A stretch of 40,289 nucleotides of DNA, from assembly GCA_964485905.1 (NCBI GenBank), contig CAZAJY010000006.1, positions 1 through 40,289 on the forward strand. The letters run 5' to 3'. Shown here piece by piece: positions 31,701 to 38,859 of this stretch (the stretch's first letter is position 1; every line of letters starts with the position of its first letter). This DNA is from CAIJXO01 sp964485905 (lineage in GTDB: Bacteria > Patescibacteriota > Minisyncoccia > Phycocordibacterales > GWA1-40-21). Below the pieces are notes generated by a model. That model made no database searches. It had not been told where the DNA came from and saw only the letters and a program-made list of their open reading frames with translations. The position numbers and the translations under genes were made by a program.

Positions 31701-32323
31701 GAAATATCGGTAATATCTTTATAACCCTGATTCACTTCAAAATTTGATAGTGTCGTCTCGCAACGTGGGCATAAATGCATTGATTTAAAACCTTCATAAA
31801 CTAAACCCTTTTTATTTAACTTATCAAAAATCCACCATACACTTTCCATAAAAGATGGGTCCATTGTCTTATAATCATCTTCCATATCAACGAACCGCCC
31901 CATCCTTGGTACAATTTTCTTCCAATCGTCTACATAAGCCAAAACACTTTCTCTAGCTTTTTGATTAAATTTCTCTAAACCATATTCCTCAATCTCTTTT
32001 TTACTTTTTAAATTTAATTCTTTCTCAACAATATTTTCTACCGGCAAACCATGACAATCCCAACCCCAGCGGCGAGGTACATTAAAACCACACATGGTTT
32101 TATAACGTCCAACAAAATCTTTAATTGTACCGGCTAACAAATGCCCATAATGAGGTAAGCCAGTGGCAAATGGTGGCCCATCATAAAAGACATAGTCACC
32201 TTTTGGGGCCTCCTTATTTAATGTCTTTTCAAAAATTTTATTATCCTGCCAAAATTTTAGAGTCTCCTCCTCCTTTTGGGCTCTCTGGCTCTTAAGATTT
32301 TCTTCTTTTTTATCTTCGCTCAT
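28775..32323 (-). CDS. ileS: Isoleucyl-tRNA synthetase with inserted histidine-phosphatase domain
   Basis: A 1182-residue class I synthetase. HIGH motif HYGH (58-61), editing-domain segments (YFLAWTTTPWTLPGN, DGTGIVHIAPAFGEDD), and KMSKS (815-819) are present. The zinc-binding region has C482-x-x-C485 and then C717-x-C719. Between these pairs, residues about 503-697, lies a complete phosphoglycerate-mutase/histidine-phosphatase domain: RHGE (511-514), R563 in SPIIRTQETA, E590 in RLYEARGGEFDG, and H653 in IVSHNSP. The flanking IleRS text resumes at YELDLHRPYIDE. All phosphatase catalytic residues are kept, so it may be active; the substrate is unknown. It starts at ATG 32323 behind its own promoter. 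Confidence 0.95.
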   Translation of the reverse strand: MSEDKKEENLKSQRAQKEEETLKFWQDNKIFEKTLNKEAPKGDYVFYDGPPFATGLPHYGHLLAGTIKDFVGRYKTMCGFNVPRRWGWDCHGLPVENIVEKELNLKSKKEIEEYGLEKFNQKARESVLAYVDDWKKIVPRMGRFVDMEDDYKTMDPSFMESVWWIFDKLNKKGLVYEGFKSMHLCPRCETTLSNFEVNQGYKDITDISVTIKFAIIGEPNTYFLAWTTTPWTLPGNVALAVGADIDYVKIKVMPSGENYILAKSRLTVIKDNYAIVEEFKGEKVIGKSYKSVFDYYNNKSTKNIENGFKVYGANFVTTEDGTGIVHIAPAFGEDDMKLGQEKNLPFIQHVGTNGKFKSEVKDFAGIDVKPRDDKEKGQDHQSADILVIKYLASKGTILSKEKMIHPYPHCWRCETPLLNYASSSWFVSVTKFRDELVGANKKINWVPADIKEGRFGKWLEGARDWAISRSRYWGAPLPVWICDKCDKREFIGSVEDLKKKTGGRNNFFVVRHGEADNVILGVLSSNIKTPHHLTDLGRQQSLQVGKNLRGKKIDKIYASPIIRTQETAKIIATEIGIPVEQIITDDRLYEARGGEFDGKTDAEYQRFFAKREEKFTKRPVGGENYHDIRDRMMACLAEINEQNQGKNILIVSHNSPLWLLITAVGGLTEDQTLAVKIGHDFMKPAEIRELNFAPIPHNHKYELDLHRPYIDEITFNCSCGGKMKRVPEVFDCWFESGSMPFSQSHYPFENLDKFNPAPGLFRKPIGFPAEFIGEGLDQTRGWFYSMLVLSTALFGESSFKNVIVNGIILTQDGKKMSKSLKNYPDPMLVVNKFGADVLRYYLLSSPVVKAEDLCFSEAGVDETMKKVLMRLDNVYSFYSLYSQNISAPVKNFIPNSENILDQWILALLNKIIWEVTQAIDKYELDRATRPIADFIEDLSTWYLRRSRDRFKSDNVKDKNQAIETTRYLLEELSKIMAPIMPFYAEELYQKVKSLVGLESIHLASWPEINKLSEAEGKIIVDMAEVRKIVSFGLESRAKSGIKVRQPLAKLKIKNQNAKWSEVEKERYFELIKDEVNVKEVLADEGLTTEVELDLEITPELKEEGNIRELTRAIQELRKQEKLNPSDIVNLKIKTDQKGKDLIKKFETDIKKTTLLRNIISEEIENGTVIKIDDLVFELRIVK

Positions 32324-32329
32324 TATATT

Positions 32330-32358
32330 AAAATACCGTTAAGTAGCTATTTTAGCAA
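32330..32358 (-). promoter_or_regulatory. ileS promoter (leaderless)
   Basis: On the minus strand, -35 TTGCTA (32353-32358), a 17-bp spacer and -10 TATTTT (32330-32335), ending 6 bp before the ileS ATG. It lies downstream of the terminator at 32373-32416, so ileS is transcribed separately from the RNA region upstream. This argues against a T-box or other attenuator for ileS. Confidence 0.65.
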
Positions 32359-32372
32359 GTTTTTAAGAATTT

Positions 32373-32416
32373 AAAAAGCCCCACCCGCCCGTATCACTTG
32401 ATACGATTGGGTGGGA
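32373..32416 (-). terminator. Strong terminator ending the upstream RNA region
   Basis: On the minus strand, a long stem pairs CCCACCC with GGGTGGG and, inside, CGTATCA with TGATACG (2-nt loop), followed by CTTTTT. The inner palindrome shares its sequence with the Fic operator. Confidence 0.85.
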
Positions 32417-32757
32417 CTTCGCTCTCTATCTTCGCCGAGAACAATTCCTCTCTTGCCTCGGCACATCTTCTCCTTGCGAGAACTTCTCTGTCCTTCGGCG
32501 GAAAGCAATGAACTTGTCTTTCCGTTCCAGACGCCGCCCTGTCGAACGAGCTCCTCTGCCAATTCTGCTCAAGAATTCCTCCCTTCTCCACCACACCCCA
32601 CCAACATTAGGCGAGGTCAAATACTCTTTTTTTTCTTCAACCAGCGAGAATAAGTTGACCTCTCACCGGGGTGTGGGGATTTTCCCCCTTGCCCGCTAAT
32701 AAGGTCGTCCCAGAGCCTATCTGAGACAGGGATTCCCTTTGGAGAAGGATCCCGGCA

Positions 32758-32793
32758 AGAGAAACTCCCGAATGAAGATCGGGGTCTCTTTTT
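32758..32793 (+). terminator. Hairpin with T-run at the other end of the RNA region
   Basis: On the plus strand, AGAGA...TCCCGA pairs with TCGGGG...TCTCT and is followed by TTTTT, so it can act as a terminator for plus-strand transcription. On the minus strand it would be the first hairpin of the candidate RNA. Which role is real depends on the transcribed strand. Confidence 0.5.
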
Positions 32794-32901
32794 AACATTA
32801 CTTTTTGACAAAACAAAGAACTCCTCATCATTATCTTATTATCCGACTCCAAAGACATACTAACATATTAATAGAAAAAGTAAAGAGTATGGTCTCAAAA
32901 G

Positions 32902-34632
32902 CTACATCTTAGCTGGTACTTTGATACCAAGCAAATTAAGACCGTTTTTCATCACCAGTGAAAAAGCTTCCACTAAAGCAACTTTAGCTGAAGAATTTTT
33001 ATCATTTTTATCTACCACAGTTTCAGAAGCATAAAAAGTACTGAAGGCCGAGGCCAGTTCTGTTAAATAAGTTGCTAAATAATGTGGAGCATATTCTTTC
33101 CCCGCGCGCTCCACGATTTCCGGAAATCTAATTAATAATTTTGATAGTTCTCCTGATACTAAATACTTTATACTCGATACTTCTCCCGATACTTCTGCCC
33201 CAATTCCCTCTTTTTTTGCTTTGGTTAAAATCGATCCGGCACGCACGCAAGCATATTGCAGATAGGGACCGGAGTCACCCTTTAAATTTAAAATTTCATC
33301 CCAATCAAAATTAATATCGCCTTTTGCTTCTCTTTTTAAATCATTAAATTTTAGGGCTCCAATAGCAACCACTTCAGCTGTTTCTTTATTGATCTTTCCG
33401 GCTCTTTCTATTGCCTCAGTAATCACATCGTCCAACCAAATAACATTTCCCGTCCTTGTACTCATCTTACCTTCTTTAAAACGATATAAACCGTGAGCAA
33501 TATGCACCCGCTCTCCCTCTTTCACATAATTTAATAATTTTTCTGTCTCAAAAAGTTGTTTAAATTGTAATTCCTGTTCCATTCCCACCTCATTTATTAT
33601 AATTGTGTCTTTCCCATATTTTTTCTTACGCCATTTATCAGCCGCTAAATCTCGCAAACCATATAAAGAAGAACCATCACTCTTTAAAAGCATCAGTGGT
33701 GGATATTTTTCATCTTTAAAAAATACGAGATAAGCTCCTTCGCTTTCTCTAGCAATACCGGCTTTTTTTACATCAATAATAACGTCCGCCATTTTATCCT
33801 CGTAAAAACTTTCACCATAATTTGTATCAAATCTAATATTTAAAATTTTATAAATTCTGGCAAATTCTTTCAAAGAAAGCACAACGCATTTTTGCCAAAT
33901 TTCTCTGGCTTCTTTATCACCTTTTTCTAATTTAGCAAAATAAGCACGACCTTCATCTTCCAAACTTATGTCTTTCTCCGCCTCGTCGTGAAATTTTACA
34001 TATAAACCAACTAAATCTTTAATTGGCTTTTCTGATTTTTCTATTTTTTCAATATTTGACCATTTTTTAAGTGCTACAATTAATTTCCCGAATTGTGTTC
34101 CCCAATCCCCCAAATGATTATCTCTGATAACTTTTTTACCATTAAATTCCAAAATATTTGCGACAGCATCACCAATAATCGTGGAGCGAAGATGTCCAAT
34201 TGTAAATGGTTTAGCAATATTAGGTGAAGAATATTCTACAATCACTTTCTGATTATTAAAAAGTTTTTTCCAAAAAGTTTCCTGCTTTTTACCATAATTT
34301 TCTTTCTGTTTCAAAATTTCCTTTACTCCCCTGGCAAAATATTCTGACGATAAATAAAAATTAATAAAACCCGGACCAGCGATGGAAATTTTCTGAATAT
34401 TTCCATCGTCCTGAGCTTGTCGAAGGACTTCCAACTTCTCCACAATTTGTTTCGCTACTTCTACTGGTGATTTTTTTAATTGTTTAGATAAAGCTAAAGC
34501 CACATTAGTCGCCCAATCTCCGTGAGCCATCACGTCTGGGTGTTCTAAAGTAAAAACTGGAATTTCCCAGCCCAATGCGCCACATGTCTGGCGTATTAGA
34601 TTTTTAATTTGTTCCTTAATTTCCATCCCCAT
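32902..34632 (-). CDS. argS: Arginyl-tRNA synthetase
   Basis: A 576-residue class I synthetase. Seen: the N-terminal additional domain (VFTLEHPDVMAHGDWATNVALALSK), the substrate segment SSPNIAKPFTIGHLRSTIIGD with the HIGH-type IGHL, the DNHLGDWGTQFGKL block, and the C-terminal DALR-type anticodon domain ending in LNLLGIKVPAKM. A KMSKS is replaced by the family's MSTRTGN. At residues 70-76 the protein reads LRQAQDD, encoded by a common palindromic repeat, just before AGPGFINF. It follows dut by 17 bp. M3 (ATG 34626) is an equally good start. Confidence 0.97.
   Translation of the reverse strand: MGMEIKEQIKNLIRQTCGALGWEIPVFTLEHPDVMAHGDWATNVALALSKQLKKSPVEVAKQIVEKLEVLRQAQDDGNIQKISIAGPGFINFYLSSEYFARGVKEILKQKENYGKKQETFWKKLFNNQKVIVEYSSPNIAKPFTIGHLRSTIIGDAVANILEFNGKKVIRDNHLGDWGTQFGKLIVALKKWSNIEKIEKSEKPIKDLVGLYVKFHDEAEKDISLEDEGRAYFAKLEKGDKEAREIWQKCVVLSLKEFARIYKILNIRFDTNYGESFYEDKMADVIIDVKKAGIARESEGAYLVFFKDEKYPPLMLLKSDGSSLYGLRDLAADKWRKKKYGKDTIIINEVGMEQELQFKQLFETEKLLNYVKEGERVHIAHGLYRFKEGKMSTRTGNVIWLDDVITEAIERAGKINKETAEVVAIGALKFNDLKREAKGDINFDWDEILNLKGDSGPYLQYACVRAGSILTKAKKEGIGAEVSGEVSSIKYLVSGELSKLLIRFPEIVERAGKEYAPHYLATYLTELASAFSTFYASETVVDKNDKNSSAKVALVEAFSLVMKNGLNLLGIKVPAKM
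34408..34428. repeat. TTCGACAAGCTC palindromic repeat in frame in argS
   Basis: On the minus strand, GTCCT-TCGACAAGCTC-AGGAC, a 21-bp element with paired ends that encodes VLRQAQD. The same core, read as LRQAQDD and similar peptides, is a widespread dispersed repeat in unrelated bacterial genomes (from memory of annotated proteins). It sits in a loop of the N-terminal domain. Confidence 0.7.
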
Positions 34633-34649
34633 ATATTAACATAAAAAAC

Positions 34650-35072
34650 TTATTTTCCCGTACTACCAAAACGACCTTCCCCGCGAGAAGAATTTGATAA
34701 TTCTTTTACTTCTTCTAATTCGGCAATCTCTACTGGATAAATAACGAGTTGAGCGATTTTGTCGCCTTTAGAAATATGATAGATTTCCTGTCCGAGATTT
34801 ATTAGCATCACATTGTATTCTCCCCTATATCCAGCGTCATACACACCACCCAAAACATGCAATCCCCCCTTAACTGGTAATGAGCCCTTATCTTTTACAA
34901 TGGCAGCATATCCAATTTCAAATTCCATAGCAAAACCAACAAAAAAGACCCTCCTCTCGCCAGGTTTCAAATCATAATCCTCAATAGAAAACATATCCAT
35001 TCCTACATCTCCAGGATGAGCATAGCTTGGCATCTTCGTATCCTCATATAATTTCTTGATTTTAAGCTTCAT
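34650..35072 (-). CDS. dut: dUTP diphosphatase (dUTPase)
   Basis: A 140-residue trimeric-type dUTPase that turns dUTP into dUMP and pyrophosphate. Seen: motif 1 DVGMDMFS, a divergent motif 2 KDKGSLPVKG (the family has GRSSLxxKG), motif 3 GGVYDAGYRGE with the catalytic Asp79, motif 4 KGDKIAQLVI, and the C-terminal motif 5 RGEGRFGSTG that closes the active site. It starts 2 bp after the glyA stop and feeds dUMP to ThyA nearby. Confidence 0.94.
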   Translation of the reverse strand: MKLKIKKLYEDTKMPSYAHPGDVGMDMFSIEDYDLKPGERRVFFVGFAMEFEIGYAAIVKDKGSLPVKGGLHVLGGVYDAGYRGEYNVMLINLGQEIYHISKGDKIAQLVIYPVEIAELEEVKELSNSSRGEGRFGSTGK

Positions 35073-35074
35073 AA

Positions 35075-36262
35075 TTATTTTCTCAACACCTGATTGATTT
35101 TTTGGGCCAATTTAATCATATCTTTTTCTTTGGCGCCACGGGTTGTTTCACCGGCCGTGCCAAGACGAATGCCCGATGGGTCCATGGGTGAACGAGTTTC
35201 ATTAGGAATAGTATTCTTATTAACAATAATCCCCGCTTTTTCTAATTTATCGCTCGCTTCCGCCCCGCTAATCTTACCCGTATCCATTAAAATTAAGTGA
35301 CTATCAGTTCCGCCAGAAATAATTTTCCAACCAAGTTTTTTTAATTCATTAGACAAAACTTCTGCATTTTTTACAACTTGCTGAGCATATTTTTTAAAGG
35401 CTGGCGTACTAGCTTCTTTCAGAGCCACCGCCACCGCCGCAATTTGATTCATATGTGGACCACCTTGTAAGCCAGGAAAAACTGCTTTATCTATCAAAAC
35501 ATCAAAACTAATTTCATTACCTTTGGCGCTAGTCTGGGTTTTATCTTTTCTAGCAAAAATCAAAGCGCTTCTTGGTCCACGTAAAGTTTTATGAACGGTT
35601 GTCGTCACCACATCGGCATAAGCAAAAGGCGATGGATATGCTCCCCCCGCCACTAAGCCCGCAAAGTGAGACATGTCCACCATCAAAATTGCTCCGCAAC
35701 CATCGGCGATCTCCCTAAATTTTTTAAAATCTACAATTCGCGGATAAGCGGTGTAGCCAGCAATAATCATATTTGGTTTTTCCGCAATGGCTATTTTTTT
35801 TAACGCTTCATAATCTAACACCTCTGTCTTGGCATCTACTCCGTAAGGGACTTGGGTCCAGATTTTTCCAGTAGCCGAAACTTTATGCCCATGAGTTAAA
35901 TGTCCACCATGATCAAGCGACATTCCCATCACTTTGCCGCCCTGAGGCACCAATGCTAAATAAACGGCAAGATTTGCTGGCGAACCAGACAGCGCCTGAA
36001 CATTTACTCCCCATCTATTTTTGTCTAATTTAAAAAGTTTTAGCGCTCTCTCTTTACATAACTCTTCTACTTTATCGGTATAAGTCTGCCCTTTATAATA
36101 TCTTTTGCCCGGATAACCTTCGGAATATTTATTCGTAAATTTTGAACCAAGGGCTTTTAAGACATCATCTGATACATAATTTTCCGACGCAATCAAAGAA
36201 ATAGTTTTTTTCTGCCTCCCCTCCTCCGCCTTTATTAATTTCTCAATTTGTTTATCTTTCAT
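35075..36262 (-). CDS. glyA: Serine hydroxymethyltransferase
   Basis: A 395-residue PLP enzyme that makes glycine and 5,10-methylene-THF from serine and THF. Seen: SLIASENYVS, YYKGQTYTDKVEELCKERA, LDHGGHLTHG, VDMSHFAGLVAGGAYPSPF, and the PLP lysine K225 in TTTVHKTLRGPRSA. The methylene-THF is the one-carbon donor for ThyA, encoded divergently 62 bp away. Its length is near the family norm. Transcription is divergent from thyA with overlapping promoters. Confidence 0.97.
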   Translation of the reverse strand: MKDKQIEKLIKAEEGRQKKTISLIASENYVSDDVLKALGSKFTNKYSEGYPGKRYYKGQTYTDKVEELCKERALKLFKLDKNRWGVNVQALSGSPANLAVYLALVPQGGKVMGMSLDHGGHLTHGHKVSATGKIWTQVPYGVDAKTEVLDYEALKKIAIAEKPNMIIAGYTAYPRIVDFKKFREIADGCGAILMVDMSHFAGLVAGGAYPSPFAYADVVTTTVHKTLRGPRSALIFARKDKTQTSAKGNEISFDVLIDKAVFPGLQGGPHMNQIAAVAVALKEASTPAFKKYAQQVVKNAEVLSNELKKLGWKIISGGTDSHLILMDTGKISGAEASDKLEKAGIIVNKNTIPNETRSPMDPSGIRLGTAGETTRGAKEKDMIKLAQKINQVLRK

Positions 36263-36277
36263 ATTTTTAATTAGTTT

Positions 36278-36306
36278 TTAATAAGTCTATGTTATAATAG
36301 ATTCAA
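36278..36306 (-). promoter_or_regulatory. glyA promoter, overlapping the thyA promoter
   Basis: On the minus strand, -35 TTGAAT (36301-36306), a 17-bp spacer and -10 TATTAA (36278-36283), giving a leader of about 9 nt. The thyA -10 box lies inside its spacer on the other strand, so the two promoters should compete or be co-regulated. Confidence 0.55.
36293..36298 (+). promoter_or_regulatory. thyA -10 box (extended)
   Basis: TATAAT preceded by TGT on the plus strand, with a weak TTAGTT at the -35 position (16-bp spacer). It ends 26 bp before the thyA ATG, and the leader has a weak purine-rich GAAAGAAG, so thyA is not leaderless. Confidence 0.6.
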
Positions 36307-36324
36307 TAAAAAAGAAAGAAGATT

Positions 36325-37152
36325 ATGAAAATATATAATAATATTTTAAAGAAGATTTTAGAAACAGGTGTTGATCGTAAGGGGAGAAATGCTATAACTA
36401 GGGCTTTATTTGCAATTCAAATGCGTTTTAATCTAGAAGAAGGCTTTCCGGCCGTTACGACCAAGCAATTGGCATTTAACGCTGTTAAGGGCGAATTGCT
36501 TTGGTTCCTAGAGGGAAGCGATTCTGAGGAACGTCTGAAAGAGATTATGGGTAAAGATCGAACGATCTGGACTGACAATGCCGAAGCGGCTTATTGGAAA
36601 CCAAAAGCAAAGTTTTCGGGTGATTTAGGACGAATTTATGGTGTCCAGTGGCGAAAGTGGCAAACACCAGATGGTAAATTCATTGACCAAATAGCTAACC
36701 TCATCAACAAACTCAAAACCGACCCCAATGATCGCCGACTGGTGATCACGGCTTGGAATCCGGGCGAGTTAGACCAAATGGCCTTACCACCCTGTCACAT
36801 GATTTTTCAATTTTTCGCTGCTAATGGAAAACTATCACTTCATATGACACAACGTAGCTGTGATATGTTCTTGGGAGTGCCTTTCAACATCGCCTCCTAT
36901 GCTCTTCTTCTCTCGATGGTGGCCCAGGTAGTTAATATGGCACCACATGAATGCGTCCTAACACTTAATGATGCCCATATTTACCACGAACACTTTGACG
37001 CGGTCAAAGAGCAACTCTCGCGAGAACCGATGAAACTTCCAAAACTTTGGCTCAATCCAGAAATCAAAGATATTTTCAATTTCACCATGGATGATATCCG
37101 TTTAGAAAATTACGAACACCACCCATCAATCAGGGCAAAAATGATTGTTTAA
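36325..37152 (+). CDS. thyA: Thymidylate synthase (ThyA)
   Basis: A 275-residue ThyA that methylates dUMP to dTMP with methylene-THF. Seen: FPAVTTKQLAFNAVKGELLWFLEGS, the phosphate-binding arginines in DPNDRRLVITAWNP, the catalytic Cys157 in LPPCHMIFQFF, and QRSCDMFLGVPFNIASYALL. A DHF product follows from this mechanism, which fits the DHFR gene 20 bp downstream. It starts at ATG 36325. Confidence 0.98.
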   Translation: MKIYNNILKKILETGVDRKGRNAITRALFAIQMRFNLEEGFPAVTTKQLAFNAVKGELLWFLEGSDSEERLKEIMGKDRTIWTDNAEAAYWKPKAKFSGDLGRIYGVQWRKWQTPDGKFIDQIANLINKLKTDPNDRRLVITAWNPGELDQMALPPCHMIFQFFAANGKLSLHMTQRSCDMFLGVPFNIASYALLLSMVAQVVNMAPHECVLTLNDAHIYHEHFDAVKEQLSREPMKLPKLWLNPEIKDIFNFTMDDIRLENYEHHPSIRAKMIV

Positions 37153-37172
37153 TAAAAATAAATAACTTAGAG

Positions 37173-37661
37173 ATGATTTCTATAATTTCAGCCGTCGCAA
37201 AAAATGGAGTAATCGGAATAAAAAATGGCTTGCCGTGGAAACTTTCTGGTGACTTAAAATATTTTGCCAAAATTACTACCGGCAAAACAGTTTTAATGGG
37301 ACATAATACTTTTTTATCAATTGTAAATATGCTCGGTAAACCATTACCAAATAGAAGAAATCTAGTTCTATCAAAGACAGAGGAAAAAGTAATTGGGGCA
37401 GAAATTTTTAGTAATTGGGAAAAAATTTTAGAACTAGCCAAAAACGAGGAGGTATTTGTAATTGGTGGAGCAAATGTCTACAAACAGGCAATTCAATTTG
37501 CTGATAAATTATATCTTACGGAAGTAGACTGCACACCAGAAGGTGATGTTTCTTTTCCAGAATTTGATAAAAATAACTGGAATTTAATTAGCGAGGAAAA
37601 ACACCAAAAAGATGAGAAAAATGAATATAATTATAATTTCAAGGTCTACACAAAAAAATAA
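37173..37661 (+). CDS. folA: Dihydrofolate reductase
   Basis: A 162-residue DHFR that reduces DHF to THF with NADPH. Seen: ISIISAVAKNGVIGIKNGLPWKLSGDLKYF, with Asp27 at the standard folate-binding position and W22, then TVLMGHNTFLSI, RRNLVLSKT, VIGGANVYKQAI, and YLTEVDC. It recycles folate for the ThyA encoded just before it. Its TAA stop directly abuts the tmk stop on the other strand. Confidence 0.97.
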   Translation: MISIISAVAKNGVIGIKNGLPWKLSGDLKYFAKITTGKTVLMGHNTFLSIVNMLGKPLPNRRNLVLSKTEEKVIGAEIFSNWEKILELAKNEEVFVIGGANVYKQAIQFADKLYLTEVDCTPEGDVSFPEFDKNNWNLISEEKHQKDEKNEYNYNFKVYTKK

Positions 37662-38291
37662 TTATCGATCAGCAAGTCTCCTCTCTAAAATTTTTTTAAA
37701 AACTACCCAAACCTGATCAACCGATTGACTCGCATCAACTACCACGTGAGGTACATGCGTCATAAATTCTTTACACCCCGCCCTTTGTCTCTCATGAAAT
37801 TCAATCTCACGATCTTCAAAATGAGTAAGCTCCTCACCACCTTGTTTGTTTTTACGAGCAAGACCTACCTTGGGATCAAGATCAAAATATACATATAGAT
37901 CTGGTTTACAATCACCTAAAAAAACTTCGCGCATTTGCCAAAATAAAGGTTCCATATCTCTAGCCCCTTGAGCAACGATTTGATAAGCAAAAGTAGAAGA
38001 ATCAAAGCGATCAGTAATCACAATCTTACCAGCAGCTAAGGCTGGTTGAATAGTATTCTTTAAATGATCCGCTCGTGCCGCCCAAAATAATGCAAACATC
38101 GTTTTGGCATCAGCCTGACTAGCGTTCAATGACTTCAAAATTACATTGCGTATCTCTTCAGCATAGGCCGAACCACCTGGTTCTCTAGTGAGAACCAAAG
38201 CATCACCAAAAAATTCTTTAGCTTTATTAAGTTGGGTAGTTTTACCTGACCCTTCCCCACTGTCAATAACAATAAATTTCCCTTTTTTCAT
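37662..38291 (-). CDS. tmk: Thymidylate kinase
   Basis: A 209-residue dTMP kinase. Seen: P-loop GEGSGKTT (12-19; the usual Asp after GE... is absent in IDSGEGSGKTTQ), R36 in TREPGG, DRFDSSTFAYQ for dTMP and Mg, and a LID-like region RKNKQGGEELTHFEDREI. It phosphorylates dTMP to dTDP. The start overlaps the stop of the upstream kinase gene by 4 bp (ATGA). Confidence 0.95.
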   Translation of the reverse strand: MKKGKFIVIDSGEGSGKTTQLNKAKEFFGDALVLTREPGGSAYAEEIRNVILKSLNASQADAKTMFALFWAARADHLKNTIQPALAAGKIVITDRFDSSTFAYQIVAQGARDMEPLFWQMREVFLGDCKPDLYVYFDLDPKVGLARKNKQGGEELTHFEDREIEFHERQRAGCKEFMTHVPHVVVDASQSVDQVWVVFKKILERRLADR

Positions 38292-38857
38292 TTATTTTTT
38301 TGTAAATTATTGACTAATTTATCTACTTGTAAATATAAGGTTTCTAAATTCCCGTTATTATCTAATTGATATGAAGACTTTTTTACCAAATTGGCAATTT
38401 CAACTTCTGTTGATAAAAGCAAATCTTTCTGAAAATCATTCCATGTCTTGGATTTGTCATCTACATTCTGTCCTCGTTTTATTAAACGCTCAAAACAAAT
38501 TTTTGAATCAGTATTCAAACCAACTAAATAAAAATCAAAATCTGGCTCATTGATCATACAAACATAATCAGAATCACGACGAATATTAGGTAAAACAAAA
38601 ATTTGTTTTGGGCTAGCCTTAATCTCTTCAGTAATCGTGTGAGAAAGAATATCTCCACCAAAGTTATCAATCAAAATTTGGGCCAGTTTAGATAAATTAA
38701 TTCTATTAATTGGCAAAAAAACTCGATTTAATATATCTCTTAAAGGTTGAGAAAAGCTGACACTTTGTCCATCGTGTTTTTTAACAACGTAATCAGCAAT
38801 CGTATCTTTACCACTGGCAATCATTCCGGCTAAACCAATAACAATCTTCCTAGTCAT
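38288..38857 (-). CDS. P-loop (deoxy)nucleotide kinase-like protein
   Basis: A 189-residue P-loop NTPase with GLAGMIASGKDT (8-19) and a following SFSQPLRDIL. It resembles dephospho-CoA kinase or phage-type dNMP kinases, with the FxxPLR pattern, but I cannot place it firmly. Other segments: LPNIRRDSDY and RLIKRGQNVDDKSKTW. Translationally coupled with tmk, and 2 bp after the dCMP deaminase gene, so a deoxynucleoside-monophosphate kinase role is likely (inference). Dephospho-CoA kinase is the main alternative. Confidence 0.6.
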   Translation of the reverse strand: MTRKIVIGLAGMIASGKDTIADYVVKKHDGQSVSFSQPLRDILNRVFLPINRINLSKLAQILIDNFGGDILSHTITEEIKASPKQIFVLPNIRRDSDYVCMINEPDFDFYLVGLNTDSKICFERLIKRGQNVDDKSKTWNDFQKDLLLSTEVEIANLVKKSSYQLDNNGNLETLYLQVDKLVNNLQKNK

Positions 38858-38859
38858 AA

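Larger units (their letters stand above)
32373..32797 (-). ncRNA. Candidate structured non-coding RNA of unknown family
   Basis: About 425 bp between argS and ileS with no credible ORF and a higher GC content than its surroundings. Read on the minus strand it shows many nested hairpins: GTCTCAGA/TCTGGGAC, GGGATCCTT/AAGGGAATCCC, a GGGG-GAAAAT-CCCC stem, GAGGTCAA/TTGACCTC (8 bp perfect), AATTCT/AGAATT, CGGAAAG/CTTTCCG, GCCGAG/CTCGGC, and the final terminator. Unpaired parts are A/G-rich, as in real structured RNAs, which favours the minus strand. I looked for tmRNA, RNase P, SRP and T-box signatures and found none that fit. A hairpin plus T-run at the other end (32758-32793) leaves the plus strand possible. 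Identity unknown. Confidence 0.5.

Noticed and set aside
32373..32797. tmRNA, RNase P RNA, SRP RNA or T-box leader
   Set aside because: No tRNA-like ends with CCA or tag frame, no GAGGAAAGUC/ACAGAA core pair, no SRP core and no T-box UGG motif were found; ileS has its own promoter downstream.
32371..32858. Several overlapping 60-80-residue ORFs on both strands between ileS and argS
   Set aside because: They overlap one another in many frames, are Arg/Ser-rich and lie over stable hairpins; the pattern fits a non-coding RNA region, not genes.
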